Translations under genes and position numbers: made by a program
Shown here: one piece after another, positions 7,936-16,365 of the stretch
Layout of the letters: each line of letters opens with the position of its first letter
Numbering within the stretch: the first letter of the stretch is position 1
The notes under the pieces: model-generated
Told to the model about the DNA's origin: nothing
The model's database searches: none
What the model saw: only the letters and a program-made list of their open reading frames with translations
Source of the DNA: FEN-1073 sp963780865
GTDB taxonomy: Bacteria; Chloroflexota; Anaerolineae; Anaerolineales; RBG-16-64-43
Length of the DNA stretch: 64,000 nt
Assembly: GCA_963780865.1 (NCBI GenBank)
Contig: CAWADT010000006.1
Coordinates: 62,001 to 126,000, forward strand
Reading direction: 5' to 3'

Positions 7936-9021
7936 ATGAAAACTTTCTTTCAGCTCTATCTTTCCAATCTGCGGGAATTCACGCGCAATCGGCTGGCGAT
8001 GTTCTGGTCGGTCGCCTTCCCGGTCCTGTTCATCCTGCTGTTCGGAACAACCTTCAGCGGAAGCGGCAATACCACCTTCAACGTCGGCGTGGCGGTCGAA
8101 GACCCGGGAACCATCGGCACGGCGCTCGGGCAGGCGTTCGACGGAGTGCAGGCGTTTACAGTGGCGCAAGGGACAAGCAACGAGCTCCTGGATAATCTCA
8201 AACAGGGAAAACTCAGCGCGGTGATCGTCGTTCCGGACGGCATCTCGGCTGCGGTGGCGGCCGGCAAACCCGCGAGCGTGGAAGTGCACTACGATCCATC
8301 GAACCAGACCACCTCACAGGTTGTGCTGACCATCGTTGAAAAAGTGGTCGGCGGTTTCCAGCAGTCGCTCATGCGCCAACCCGCGCTGCTCACCATCCAG
8401 CCTTTCACCACAACCGTTTCCTCGCTGCGCACGGTCGACTTTCTGCTGCCGGGGATTCTCGCCATGGCGCTGATGCAGCTCGGCGTGATGGCCACCGCGC
8501 CGCCGCTGGTGCAGTTGCGCGAGCAGCAGATCCTGCGCCGGCTTGGCGCCACGCCGCTTTCCCGGTCGATGCTGCTCTCGGCGCAGGTCTGCCTGCGGCT
8601 GACCATCGGCCTCACCCAAACCGTTTTGCTGATCCTGGTCGGCAGTCTGGTGTTTCATGTTCATATCTTGGGAAACTGGTTCGTCCTGGCGGCGTTTGTG
8701 GTCCTCGGAGCTTTGATGTTCGTCTCCCTGGGTTATCTGATGTCGGGCCTGGCCAAAACGCAGGACAGCATCATGGGACTCAGCCAGCTTGTCAATTTCC
8801 CCATGATGTTTCTTTCGGGGCTGTTCTTCCCGGTGGACATGATGCCGGGGTGGATCAAGCCCGTCATCAACGCCATGCCGCTCACTTACCTGGCCGACGG
8901 GTTGCGTCAAACCATGGTCGGCGCGATACCGCTGCATTCCTTGCAGGTCGACCTGATCGTACTGGCTGCCTGGTTGGTGGTTTGCGCGGTCCTGGCGGTG
9001 CGGTTCTTCCGTTGGGAATAA
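7936..9021 (+). CDS. ABC-2 type exporter, permease subunit
   Basis: 361 residues. One N-terminal helix (LAMFWSVAFPVLFILLFG) is followed by a ~150-residue extracytoplasmic domain, then about five helices near the C-terminus including FLLPGILAMALMQLGVM and the typical MMFLSGLFFPVDMMPGW. This is the DrrB/YhgE-like layout of ABC-2 permeases. It is coupled to the ATPase gene by a 4-base gap. It would export the compound sensed by the PadR regulator, which cannot be identified here. Confidence 0.92.
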   Translation: MKTFFQLYLSNLREFTRNRLAMFWSVAFPVLFILLFGTTFSGSGNTTFNVGVAVEDPGTIGTALGQAFDGVQAFTVAQGTSNELLDNLKQGKLSAVIVVPDGISAAVAAGKPASVEVHYDPSNQTTSQVVLTIVEKVVGGFQQSLMRQPALLTIQPFTTTVSSLRTVDFLLPGILAMALMQLGVMATAPPLVQLREQQILRRLGATPLSRSMLLSAQVCLRLTIGLTQTVLLILVGSLVFHVHILGNWFVLAAFVVLGALMFVSLGYLMSGLAKTQDSIMGLSQLVNFPMMFLSGLFFPVDMMPGWIKPVINAMPLTYLADGLRQTMVGAIPLHSLQVDLIVLAAWLVVCAVLAVRFFRWE

Positions 9022-9078
9022 GAGTACCAATCGGAAACTGAAAAGGTGACATAGGTAATTTGCGTAAGGAGGAAAAAA

Positions 9079-9164
9079 TTATCCACGGATTACACGGTTG
9101 TTCCGGAAAAAATCTTTTCCATCCGTGTGATCCGTTCTTATCAGTGTCATCCGTGGTCTCTTTT
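9079..9164. repeat. Imperfect inverted repeat, dispersed ATCCGTG family
   Basis: TTATCCACGGATTACACGG near 9079 is mirrored by CCGTGTGATCC and ATCCGTGG ending near 9164. Related wording (CTGTACGCGGATT...AATCCGCGTACAG) lies at 32992-33077, and one arm lies at 22315. Non-coding dispersed repeat. Confidence 0.45.
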
Positions 9165-9214
9165 TTTTAGCCTCCCGGATAAGTACGGGAAAAAGTGGCA
9201 TAAAGCTTGCCCTA

Positions 9215-9242
9215 TTGACAACTAGAACGCTTGTTCTATAAT
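9215..9242 (+). promoter_or_regulatory. Strong promoter with LexA-like box between -35 and -10
   Basis: TTGACA (9215-9220) and TATAAT (9237-9242) are separated by 16 bases. The spacer contains TAGAACGCTTGTTCTA (9223-9238), a palindrome matching the Gram-positive LexA consensus GAAC-N4-GTTC. It would place the next gene under SOS control if LexA of this organism uses that consensus. Confidence 0.7.
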
Positions 9243-9265
9243 GCTGAAATCTCGGAGGTAGAGAC

Positions 9266-9895
9266 ATGCAAAACGCACAAACTCAAAAATCGTTACAATT
9301 TTCGCTGGCTTCCTACGTCCCAAAGGTCCGACTACCGGAACGCGGTGCGGCCTTCCTCAGCCTGATCGTCGGCGCTACGGTGCTTTTCGAAATCTTCAAC
9401 TACAGCACCACCGAACACGCGCTCGGCGACGTAATGGGCGGGCTGCGCTTTATAGAGATTCCCTGGGCGACAATCCTGGCCCTGGCTTTCTGCGGGATCG
9501 ATTTTGCCGGCATCGCGCGGCTGTTCTCGCCTGAGGAAAGGGATGGAAAAGGGCGCCTGGAAAGTATGTATCTTCTGGCGGCGTGGCTGCTGGCGGGAGT
9601 AATCAACGCGGCCATGACCTGGTGGGCGGTGACTATTGCCCTGCTCGGTCAGCCGAATATCGGCAACGAACTTGTCTCCCGGCAGGATCTCATCCTATAT
9701 GTTCCGATCCTCGTGGCCGGCGCTGTCTGGCTGATCCGCATCCTTTTAATCGGGATGCTGACGATGTCCGGCGGAAAAGCCGCCAAGCCGGCAATTGTAC
9801 CGTTGGGTAAACCATCCCTTCCCGTTCAAACTATTCCCGTCCGGCCCTCTCCCTCCGCTTCGATGGTGCGCCCCTTCACCGGCGGCCGGTCCTGA
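9266..9895 (+). CDS. Four-helix membrane protein, unknown function, possibly SOS-regulated
   Basis: 209 residues from ATG 9266 behind CGGAGGTAGAG. Predicted membrane helices are FLSLIVGATVLFEIF, IPWATILALAFCGI, MYLLAAWLLAGVINAAMTWW and LYVPILVAGAVWLIRILLIG, followed by a Pro/Ser-rich cytoplasmic tail. I do not recognise a family. The promoter carries a LexA-like box. A lytic transglycosylase follows 111 bases downstream on the same strand, so the two may act at the envelope together. Confidence 0.65.
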   Translation: MQNAQTQKSLQFSLASYVPKVRLPERGAAFLSLIVGATVLFEIFNYSTTEHALGDVMGGLRFIEIPWATILALAFCGIDFAGIARLFSPEERDGKGRLESMYLLAAWLLAGVINAAMTWWAVTIALLGQPNIGNELVSRQDLILYVPILVAGAVWLIRILLIGMLTMSGGKAAKPAIVPLGKPSLPVQTIPVRPSPSASMVRPFTGGRS

Positions 9896-10006
9896 TAAAA
9901 TTCCCGCGGCTGGAAATACCTTCGCCTCCCCGCGCCCGTGAAAACTAGCGGTGCGGGGAGGCGCTTGGAGAAAAGCCCCGGCCCTTCTTCTCTATTCGGT
10001 GGACTC

Positions 10007-10636
10007 ATGAACCGGCGACGCATTCGTTTGAATCCGTATGTGATGGTCAGAGTGCTTCCCTTATTCATCGGGATGATCCTCTTGGCGGCCGTTTGCTCCA
10101 TCGCCTCCCTGGTCGACGTCGTCGGCTCGATCGTCCAGCGCGCCGGGGCCGCGGATCGAACGCTAGCGCCTCTTTTTGCGCCTCAGGTCCTGGCGTGGAA
10201 GCCGCAAATCCTCCGCTGGTCGGATTCCTACGGCTTGGATCCAAATTTAACCGCGACGGTCATGCAGATCGAATCCTGCGGCAACCCGCGCGCGGTATCG
10301 CCGTCCGGCGCGCAGGGCCTCTTCCAGGTGATGCCGTTCCATTTCGCCGCCGGGGAGGATATGCAGGATCCGGAGACGAACGCCCGGCGCGGGCTGGAAT
10401 ACCTCGCGGAATCGCTACTGCAATCGAAAGGCGATGTCCGCCTGGCGTTGGCTGGATATAACGGCGGGCACGGCGTGATCGGATTGGATCCTTCGCAATG
10501 GAGCGCGGAAACGCAACGCTATGCCTACTGGGGCGCGGGCATTTTCGCGGACGCATCCGTCGGGAAAACGGAAAGTTCCCGGCTGGAGGAATGGATGGCG
10601 GCGGGCGGAAGCGGCTTGTGCCGTCAGGCCGGGTAG
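10007..10636 (+). CDS. Lytic transglycosylase, SLT domain, membrane-anchored
   Basis: 209 residues. An N-terminal helix (VRVLPLFIGMILLAAVCSIA) anchors or exports it. The SLT/lysozyme-like domain spans about residues 60-185, with the catalytic Glu in ATVMQIESCGNP, then SPSGAQGLFQVMPFHF and LALAGYNGGHGVIG. Cleaves peptidoglycan glycan strands with anhydro-sugar formation. I chose ATG 10007 (GGTGG upstream, ideal anchor); an in-frame codon at 9938 would add an unlikely basic stretch. Confidence 0.85.
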   Translation: MNRRRIRLNPYVMVRVLPLFIGMILLAAVCSIASLVDVVGSIVQRAGAADRTLAPLFAPQVLAWKPQILRWSDSYGLDPNLTATVMQIESCGNPRAVSPSGAQGLFQVMPFHFAAGEDMQDPETNARRGLEYLAESLLQSKGDVRLALAGYNGGHGVIGLDPSQWSAETQRYAYWGAGIFADASVGKTESSRLEEWMAAGGSGLCRQAG

Positions 10637-10670
10637 GATCGGCATGGGTTTGGCCGGGGAGATTGAGACG

Positions 10671-11093
10671 ATGGAAAAGGACGAAGCCGTTCAAAAAGCT
10701 TCAGCGCTCGTGGATCGTTCGAAGATCGCGCTCCTTGGAACCAACGGAGAGGACGGCTACCCGCAGATCAAGGCGATGCTCGTACCAGATCATGAAGGCC
10801 TGAAGCGGATCTGGTTCAGCACCAACACTTCTTCGCGGCGGGTGGGCCAGCTTGGGCGAGATCCGAAAGCCTGCGTGTATTTCGTCGATTTTCAGATCTG
10901 GCAAGGATTGATGTTGGTGGGCACGATGGAGATCTTACAGGATAAAGAATCGCGGTTGCGGCTCTGGCATTCCGGCGATGAGCAATATTACCCGCAAGGC
11001 CTCGACGACCCGGATTACACCGTTCTACGGTTCACCGCGGAATGGGGCAATTATTATCATGCGCTGTCGAATGTGACGTTTCCCGTTGATTAA
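10671..11093 (+). CDS. Pyridoxamine 5'-phosphate oxidase-family (general stress protein 26-like) protein
   Basis: 140 residues with the flavin-binding split-barrel pattern: KIALLGTNGEDGYPQIKAML, then IWFSTNTSSRRVGQL and ACVYFVDFQIWQGLMLVGTM. Such small PPOX proteins bind FMN or a related cofactor and reduce small molecules or buffer stress; the substrate is unknown. ATG 10671 follows GGGGAG; the in-frame ATG 10644 is an alternative start adding nine residues. It follows the transglycosylase on the same strand by 34 bases. Confidence 0.85.
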   Translation: MEKDEAVQKASALVDRSKIALLGTNGEDGYPQIKAMLVPDHEGLKRIWFSTNTSSRRVGQLGRDPKACVYFVDFQIWQGLMLVGTMEILQDKESRLRLWHSGDEQYYPQGLDDPDYTVLRFTAEWGNYYHALSNVTFPVD

Positions 11094-11130
11094 AATTCCA
11101 ATCACGGATTTCGCGGAAAAAGGAATGGTT

Positions 11131-11430
11131 GTCATGCCCGCGCCTGCCCTCGCGCAGCATCCCGGCTCGCGTCTGGTTCATGAGCCGGGATGAATGCAAA
11201 GCGAGGGTGGGTGCAGCGGGCATCCACGAGGTAGATGCGGCTATCCTTTATGGAAATCCTGGATTCCCGATAAGGACACTCGGGAATGACAGCAGTTCTA
11301 AAGTTTATCCTACCCACGAAGGATGCCCTCGCGAAAGCGGAGGGCTGGTGTCCAGCAATGATGAGGGAAAAATAACTATGTATTCGAGAGAAAGGTCGAC
11401 TGGATTCCCGCGGAAGCGGGAATGAGATCA
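11131..11430. repeat. Dispersed repeat, inverted relative to the 26.5-26.9 kb copies
   Basis: 11131-11208 matches, in reverse complement, the blocks at about 26535-26660 and 26806-26884, including the perfect stem GAGCCGGGATG/CATCCCGGCTC. GATTCCCG and ACTCGGGAATGAC modules follow. The gap 11094-11556 holds only this and the heptamer array; I see no gene. Confidence 0.6.
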
Positions 11431-11500
11431 GGTCGGAATAGGTTCGGTTAAACTACAGATGAAATTAGCTGTCTTTAATCGATAATCCTCGGTCCAAGAC

Positions 11501-11570
11501 CTATGGTCTATGGTCGATCGTCCATCGTCGATGGTCAATGGTCCATCGTCCACGGTCTATGGTCCATGGT
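11501..11570. repeat. Tandem array of ten degenerate heptamers
   Basis: Ten head-to-tail copies of C-N-A-Y-S-G-T (for example CTATGGT, CCATCGT, CGATGGT) occupy 11501-11570. The array touches the 3' end of the histidine kinase gene, whose last residues and stop codon are written in it. Unlike a CRISPR there are no unique spacers. Confidence 0.75.
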
Positions 11571-12939
11571 CGGTTTTCTTCAGCGGGAGCCACACGGAGA
11601 ACGTCGTTCCCTTCCCGGGCTCCGACGCCACTTCGATCCGGCCGTCGTGGCTCTGCGCGATCCATTGCGCGATGGAAAGCCCCAGCCCGGAGCCGCCCAA
11701 TGCGCTGCGGCTGCGGGATTTTTCCACACGGTAGAAACGGTCGAAGATGTGCGGCAATTCATCGGGCGGAATACCCGGCCCGTTGTCGGAAACCGTGATA
11801 TGAACACAGTCTTCGACCACGCGCAGGGAAAGAAGAACGCGTCCGCCGGATTGAGTATATTGCAGCGCGTTCACCACCAGGTTCAGGAGCAACTGCTTCA
11901 GCCGGTCGCGGTCGCCGATGACCACCGTCTGTTCGAGGTTGCCAATGCTGACCTCCACCTTTCCCTGGGCTAGAACGATCGCCTGCTGCAACACCTCAAG
12001 CAACAGCGTGTCGATCTCCACCGGCGCTTTGGCTAGCGGCAACGTACCCGCCTCCGCCCGCGATAGCAACAACAGGTCGCCCACCAGGCGAATCATCCGG
12101 TCAACCTCTGATTGCACCGCGTCGAGCGATTCGGCGTCCGGCCCCATCCGGCGGATGAGATCGACGTTCCCGCGGATGGTGGTGAGGGGGGTACGCAATT
12201 CATGGGAGACGTCGGCCAGAAAACGCGATTGGGAAGAAAACAGCGCTTCCAGCCGTTCGAGCGTTTCGTTGAATGCTTGGATGAGATTTCCCACTTCGCT
12301 CCCGGCGGGGACTTCGAGCGGAATTCGGCGGGAGAGATCGTCGGCGTGGGTGATCTGCAGCGCGGTAGCGGTTACCGCGTCGATCGGATGCAACGCGCTG
12401 CGAACGATCCCGTTTCCGAGCAGAATGGACAACAGCACAGCCGATGCGCTTCCGATGAGGAGCACGAGCAGCAGGATATATTGAGCCCGATCGACTACCG
12501 TCAGCGGGGTGCCTACCTCTAGTTGGCCGGCATTCACGCCCACAATCATTAAGGGCTTGGTCATCACGCGCAGGTGAACGCCGCGGATGCGGTTGTCGGA
12601 AAACCCTTCGCTGGGAAGGGGTTGCGTTCTTGAGTCGAGCGGTTCGGTTACGCCCTGGAGATTAAGCGAAGAAGCCAGCAGGTTCCCCTTCGAATCCCAG
12701 ACCTGCACGTACGCGTTGGAAGACGAGAACGGGAGCGGCGGAAGGATCAGGAGCTGCAAATCCTCGACGTTTTGGATCTCCATCGACGACCGGATCAGAT
12801 CGGCGGATTCCCGCAACGTCTGATCGATCTGTTGCGTGAGCGTATATTGCAGGACGAAGTATACGCTTGCGCCAAACAGTATCAGGACTGTGATCAGAAC
12901 TATCGAATAACCAAAAATCAAACGGGCGCGGAGGGACAT
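11557..12939 (-). CDS. HAMP sensor histidine kinase
   Basis: 460 residues. Helix 1 (IVLITVLILFGASVYFVLQY), a ~125-residue periplasmic-side sensor, helix 2 (YILLLVLLIGSASAVLLSIL), HAMP, HisKA with DVSHELRTPLTTIRG, and HATPase with LLNLVVNALQYT, DNGPGIP and GGSGLGLSIAQWIA. Autophosphorylates on the H-box His and passes phosphate to the response regulator encoded 23 bases upstream. The C-terminal DHGP and stop codon lie in the heptamer array, so the last few residues may differ from relatives. The signal sensed is unknown. Confidence 0.93.
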   Translation of the reverse strand: MSLRARLIFGYSIVLITVLILFGASVYFVLQYTLTQQIDQTLRESADLIRSSMEIQNVEDLQLLILPPLPFSSSNAYVQVWDSKGNLLASSLNLQGVTEPLDSRTQPLPSEGFSDNRIRGVHLRVMTKPLMIVGVNAGQLEVGTPLTVVDRAQYILLLVLLIGSASAVLLSILLGNGIVRSALHPIDAVTATALQITHADDLSRRIPLEVPAGSEVGNLIQAFNETLERLEALFSSQSRFLADVSHELRTPLTTIRGNVDLIRRMGPDAESLDAVQSEVDRMIRLVGDLLLLSRAEAGTLPLAKAPVEIDTLLLEVLQQAIVLAQGKVEVSIGNLEQTVVIGDRDRLKQLLLNLVVNALQYTQSGGRVLLSLRVVEDCVHITVSDNGPGIPPDELPHIFDRFYRVEKSRSRSALGGSGLGLSIAQWIAQSHDGRIEVASEPGKGTTFSVWLPLKKTDHGP

Positions 12940-12962
12940 TCGGATCTGCTTTTCCCGGGGGA

Positions 12963-13643
12963 TCAGCTCTCGTCTCGAAGAACGTATCCCACTCCCCGCA
13001 CGGTGTAGAGCAGCCTGGATTTGCCTTCCAATTCCAATTTCTGCCGCAAATAGCGGATGTACACTTCGATGATGTTGCTTTCCCCACCGAAATCATACCC
13101 CCAGACGCGGTCGTATATGGTTTCGCGGGTGAGCACTTTCCGCGGATGGCGCAGGAAAAGTTCCAGCAGATCGAATTCCTTTGACGTCAGCTCGATCATT
13201 TTGTCCGATCGATGCACCTGCCGGGTTCCGGTGTCCAGTTTCAAGTCTCCGAACTGAAGCAGCTCGGGCTCGCCCGGCCCCGCCCGACGGAGCAGGGCGC
13301 GGACGCGGGCCAGCAATTCGGCCAGCGCGAACGGTTTGACCATGTAATCGTCGGCCCCGGCATCCAGCCCCTGCACCCGGTCTGAAACCGAATCGCGCGC
13401 CGTCAGGACCAGAATCGGAAGCGAGGAATTGGCCGTCCGCAGGCGGCGGCAGACTTCCAGCCCATCCATGCCCGGAAGCATCAGATCCAGTACGACCAGA
13501 TCCATTCGCGTTTCGCGCGCTTTGGTGAGGGCGACCGTCCCGTCGGGGGCGGCGTCCACCTCGTAGCCCTCGTACGTCAACCCCCGCCTTAGGAATGAGG
13601 AAATCTGTTCTTCATCTTCCACGATAAGAATTTTCGGCGCCAT
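12963..13643 (-). CDS. OmpR/PhoB-family response regulator
   Basis: 226 residues. The receiver domain has ILIVEDEE, the phospho-acceptor Asp in VVLDLMLPGMDG, VLTARD and VKPFALAELLARV. The winged-helix DNA-binding domain follows (LTSKEFDLLELFLRHPRKVLTR, VYIRYLRQKLE, TVRGVGYVLRD). It forms a two-component pair with the kinase just downstream; its target promoters are not evident in the window. Confidence 0.95.
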   Translation of the reverse strand: MAPKILIVEDEEQISSFLRRGLTYEGYEVDAAPDGTVALTKARETRMDLVVLDLMLPGMDGLEVCRRLRTANSSLPILVLTARDSVSDRVQGLDAGADDYMVKPFALAELLARVRALLRRAGPGEPELLQFGDLKLDTGTRQVHRSDKMIELTSKEFDLLELFLRHPRKVLTRETIYDRVWGYDFGGESNIIEVYIRYLRQKLELEGKSRLLYTVRGVGYVLRDES

Positions 13644-13757
13644 CTTTTTGTCCCTGTGCTCTTGCCCGAAGAATTTCTCTCTTCGGAAAATGGTTCCCCG
13701 GCGGATCTTTTTGATCCGGATCTCCGGCGGGAAGGAAAGGAACGAAGCCTGCGGACT

Positions 13758-15989
13758 CTACCCCGCGGAGGATGGCCGGGAATCCATAAACGGCTGCCCG
13801 ACCTGGACCGGCAGCAGAATGAAGAAGGTGGTCCCATGCCCGAGCTGGCTCTCCAGCCAGACGCGCCCTCCCATGGCCTCGGCCAGGGTGCGCGCCACCG
13901 CCATCCCCACGCCGGTATCCCCCAGCCCTTCGATCAAAGGCCCTTCCGTCCGATAGAGCCGGGTGAAAACGCGCGGTTGGTCTTCGGCGGCGATGCCGGG
14001 CCCGCTGTCTTTGACCGTGATCAGCATGGCCCGCTGCTGGTTTTGCGTGGCTTGCGGCGAATGCGCGGTCAGGACGACTTCTTTGTCCGGCGCCGTAATT
14101 AAAACGGCGTTTTGAATCAGGTGGTTGAGGATTTGCTGCAGCGCGTCGCGGTCGATCTCGACCGGCGGCAAATCGTCCGATACGTCCAGGTGCAGCACGA
14201 GATTCTTTTCGCGGACGATTTCACTCACGCCGGTGATGGCGCCGTCGATGATGCCGGCCACGTCCACCGGCTGCATCGGCGGAGCGGCAATCTTTTCCGG
14301 CAGCAGCAGCAATTGCAAAAGGTCTTCGAACAGCGATTCGGTCCGGGTGATGCTGGCGCGGATCCGGTCGAGGAATTTTCGTTGCATGGCGCCCAGGATC
14401 CCCGCCGATTCCGACAGCAGCAGGTCGGTGTACCCTACCATGGAGGAGAACGGCTGGCGAATTTCCGAAATCAAGCTGGTGACCATGGCGATATCCGCGT
14501 GGAAGCTGGGTTTCTTTCCCGCTTCCGGAGGCAGGGGCGGTTGAAGCAAAGCGGATTGCAGATGGGCGTATTCTCCCAAAGTCTTGCGCAATTCGTTTTG
14601 GATGTTGGAAATTTCCGCTTGATAGCGGTTCTCGGTTTCCTCGAGCGCCCTCCGCAAGCCCTGAGTCTCCGTGTCGGAAGAGGGTTGGGCCGGGGAAGCC
14701 GCCGTTCCCTCCGCCCGGAGATGATCGAGTTCGGACTGCAGGGCGCGGTTTTCATTCTCCAGGGCGGTGGCGGCGGCGACCATTTCTCCAGCGCGCGCCG
14801 AATCTTGGCGTGAAGTTTCCAACTCCGCGCGCGCCTTCCGCAATTCTTCCTGAAGCCGGACAATCGAAGCATCGATTAAGCGCCTTCCGCCGTCCTCTTC
14901 GCCTTCCGCTTCCCCCTCCGCCGCCAGAGAGTCCTGCTCCTGCACGAGCGATGCCAATCCTTCGGCGCGTTGGCGTTCCTCGCGCCACGCTTCCTCGGCC
15001 TGCTGGCGTTCCGTCTCCAGGTTCATCTTCTCCGTCTGCAGGTGTTCATTTTCCTGTCCCGCCTGAAGGAGGGTTTGCCGGATTTCCTCCAATTCCACGG
15101 TTATTTTATTCCGCGCGTGGATTTGCTGGAAGGCGGCGGCGCAGGCCTGGGCGAATAGACGCGCGGCGGATTCGTCCTCGTCTCGCCATTCCTCGTCGGA
15201 GTAGGAAGCCAGCAATAAAATGCCGACGGCGGGTTCCTCGGAAAGCGCGAGGGGAACGAACAACACCGGCCCGGTGCGGGCCAGCCCCGCTTTCTCGGCG
15301 ACGGCTTGCAGGGTTGCGCCCGCCTCCGTCTTCTCCAGCCGCAAGGTCTCCCGGCCGGCAAGCGCAAAATGAAGTTGCGGGACGGCGTCGGACGTCAATT
15401 GAAAAGCGGGCAGTGCGGCGGCGCTGATCCGGTCGAACCCGGCGATGAAATCCACTCCGTTGCCCTGCTGCGTGTTGGCCAGGAAGTAACTGGCTTCCAC
15501 CTGCATCGCGCTGCAAACCCAGGCGGTCATGGCCTGCGGAAGGTCCGGCTCTTCCAGGGTCAGGATTAGGTCCGAGAGCGGCGGGATGGATTCAGACGCG
15601 GCTAGTCTGGCTTGCCTGGCCTGGCTGCCTCCGCCGGTCAGGGCTGCGCCGGAAGCCGTGGAAAGCGAAAACCGCATCGCCACGAGCGGAAAAGCAAACA
15701 GATTAAACAATCTGGCCAGGCCGGGAAGATTGGTGGAGCCGTCCCCGAGCATCACTTGCAGACTGGTTCCGGCCAGCAGCAGCAGCAGCGCCAGAAGGGA
15801 AAGGCCCCATCCTGCGGGCCGGCGGATCAGAAGCAGCAAGCCACCCGCGAGGATCACAACCCAGCGCGCGGAATCCCAGATCAGCGAAAGGATGTTGGCA
15901 TTGAACGCGCCGGTGGCCGGATTGAGATAGAGGAAGACAAAGGATCCGGCGGCGCCGAGGATCGCGAGGAGCGCAGCGCCGATCATCAT
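13758..15989 (-). CDS. Histidine-kinase-like membrane protein lacking the H-box histidine
   Basis: 743 residues in this frame, probably preceded by the 15703-16323 fragment. Membrane helices at the N-terminus, a GAF-like domain (about 140-290), a long Glu-rich coiled coil (about 295-480), then a HisKA-like helix pair and HATPase. In the H-box position the sequence is LISEIRQPFSSMVGYTDLL, with Ser 508 where the acceptor His should be. The ATPase keeps LNHLIQNAVLI, VKDSGPGIA and GDTGVGMAVARTLAEAMGG. It could be an ATP-binding pseudokinase or scaffold. It ends 114 bases before the response regulator and follows the NACHT gene on the same strand. Confidence 0.8.
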   Translation of the reverse strand: MMIGAALLAILGAAGSFVFLYLNPATGAFNANILSLIWDSARWVVILAGGLLLLIRRPAGWGLSLLALLLLLAGTSLQVMLGDGSTNLPGLARLFNLFAFPLVAMRFSLSTASGAALTGGGSQARQARLAASESIPPLSDLILTLEEPDLPQAMTAWVCSAMQVEASYFLANTQQGNGVDFIAGFDRISAAALPAFQLTSDAVPQLHFALAGRETLRLEKTEAGATLQAVAEKAGLARTGPVLFVPLALSEEPAVGILLLASYSDEEWRDEDESAARLFAQACAAAFQQIHARNKITVELEEIRQTLLQAGQENEHLQTEKMNLETERQQAEEAWREERQRAEGLASLVQEQDSLAAEGEAEGEEDGGRRLIDASIVRLQEELRKARAELETSRQDSARAGEMVAAATALENENRALQSELDHLRAEGTAASPAQPSSDTETQGLRRALEETENRYQAEISNIQNELRKTLGEYAHLQSALLQPPLPPEAGKKPSFHADIAMVTSLISEIRQPFSSMVGYTDLLLSESAGILGAMQRKFLDRIRASITRTESLFEDLLQLLLLPEKIAAPPMQPVDVAGIIDGAITGVSEIVREKNLVLHLDVSDDLPPVEIDRDALQQILNHLIQNAVLITAPDKEVVLTAHSPQATQNQQRAMLITVKDSGPGIAAEDQPRVFTRLYRTEGPLIEGLGDTGVGMAVARTLAEAMGGRVWLESQLGHGTTFFILLPVQVGQPFMDSRPSSAG

Positions 15990-16323
15990 CCCGTCGCCGG
16001 TCTTGCTCCGGCGGGGAAAAAGGAAGAACCAGACAAGCGCCAGGGCGACCAGAAGTTCCAGCGCCCGATCGCCGTTGGCCTGGAGGGAGGGCAGCGCGGG
16101 CGAGTTCTATATAGGAAGGAAGCAGATCGCCCACCAGGCCGGCCGTTTCCAGAAGGAGAATTGAACCGGCCAGCAGCAGACCGCGCCTCCATTCCCAGCG
16201 CGGCTTCTTTGCGACGAGCAGGAACGCCGAAGCGAGCGCAGTCAGGAGGATCCAGGCGCGGAAGAAAATAAAACCGGGAACGCCGAGCAGAAATACTTCG
16301 TAAGTGTGGAGTGAGACGGCCAT
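15703..16323 (-). pseudogene. N-terminal membrane part of the kinase-like protein, out of frame
   Basis: ATG 16323 behind GGAGG encodes helices YEVFLLGVPGFIFFRAWILL and GLLLAGSILLLETAGLVGDL. Near 16085-16107 the frame turns into low-complexity Arg/Pro sequence, while the 13758-15989 frame, open to 16106, reads NSPALPSLQANGDRALELL and further helices. The whole span is 3n+1 long, so one extra base near 16090-16105 would explain the break. Together the pieces give about six helices before the GAF-like domain. Confidence 0.55.
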
Positions 16324-16365
16324 AGCCAAGGCGCCTCCGCGCGGAAAATCGCGGCGGTAGATATC

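Noticed and set aside
11501..11570. CRISPR array
   Set aside because: Repeats are seven bases long, degenerate and contiguous, without spacers or cas genes.
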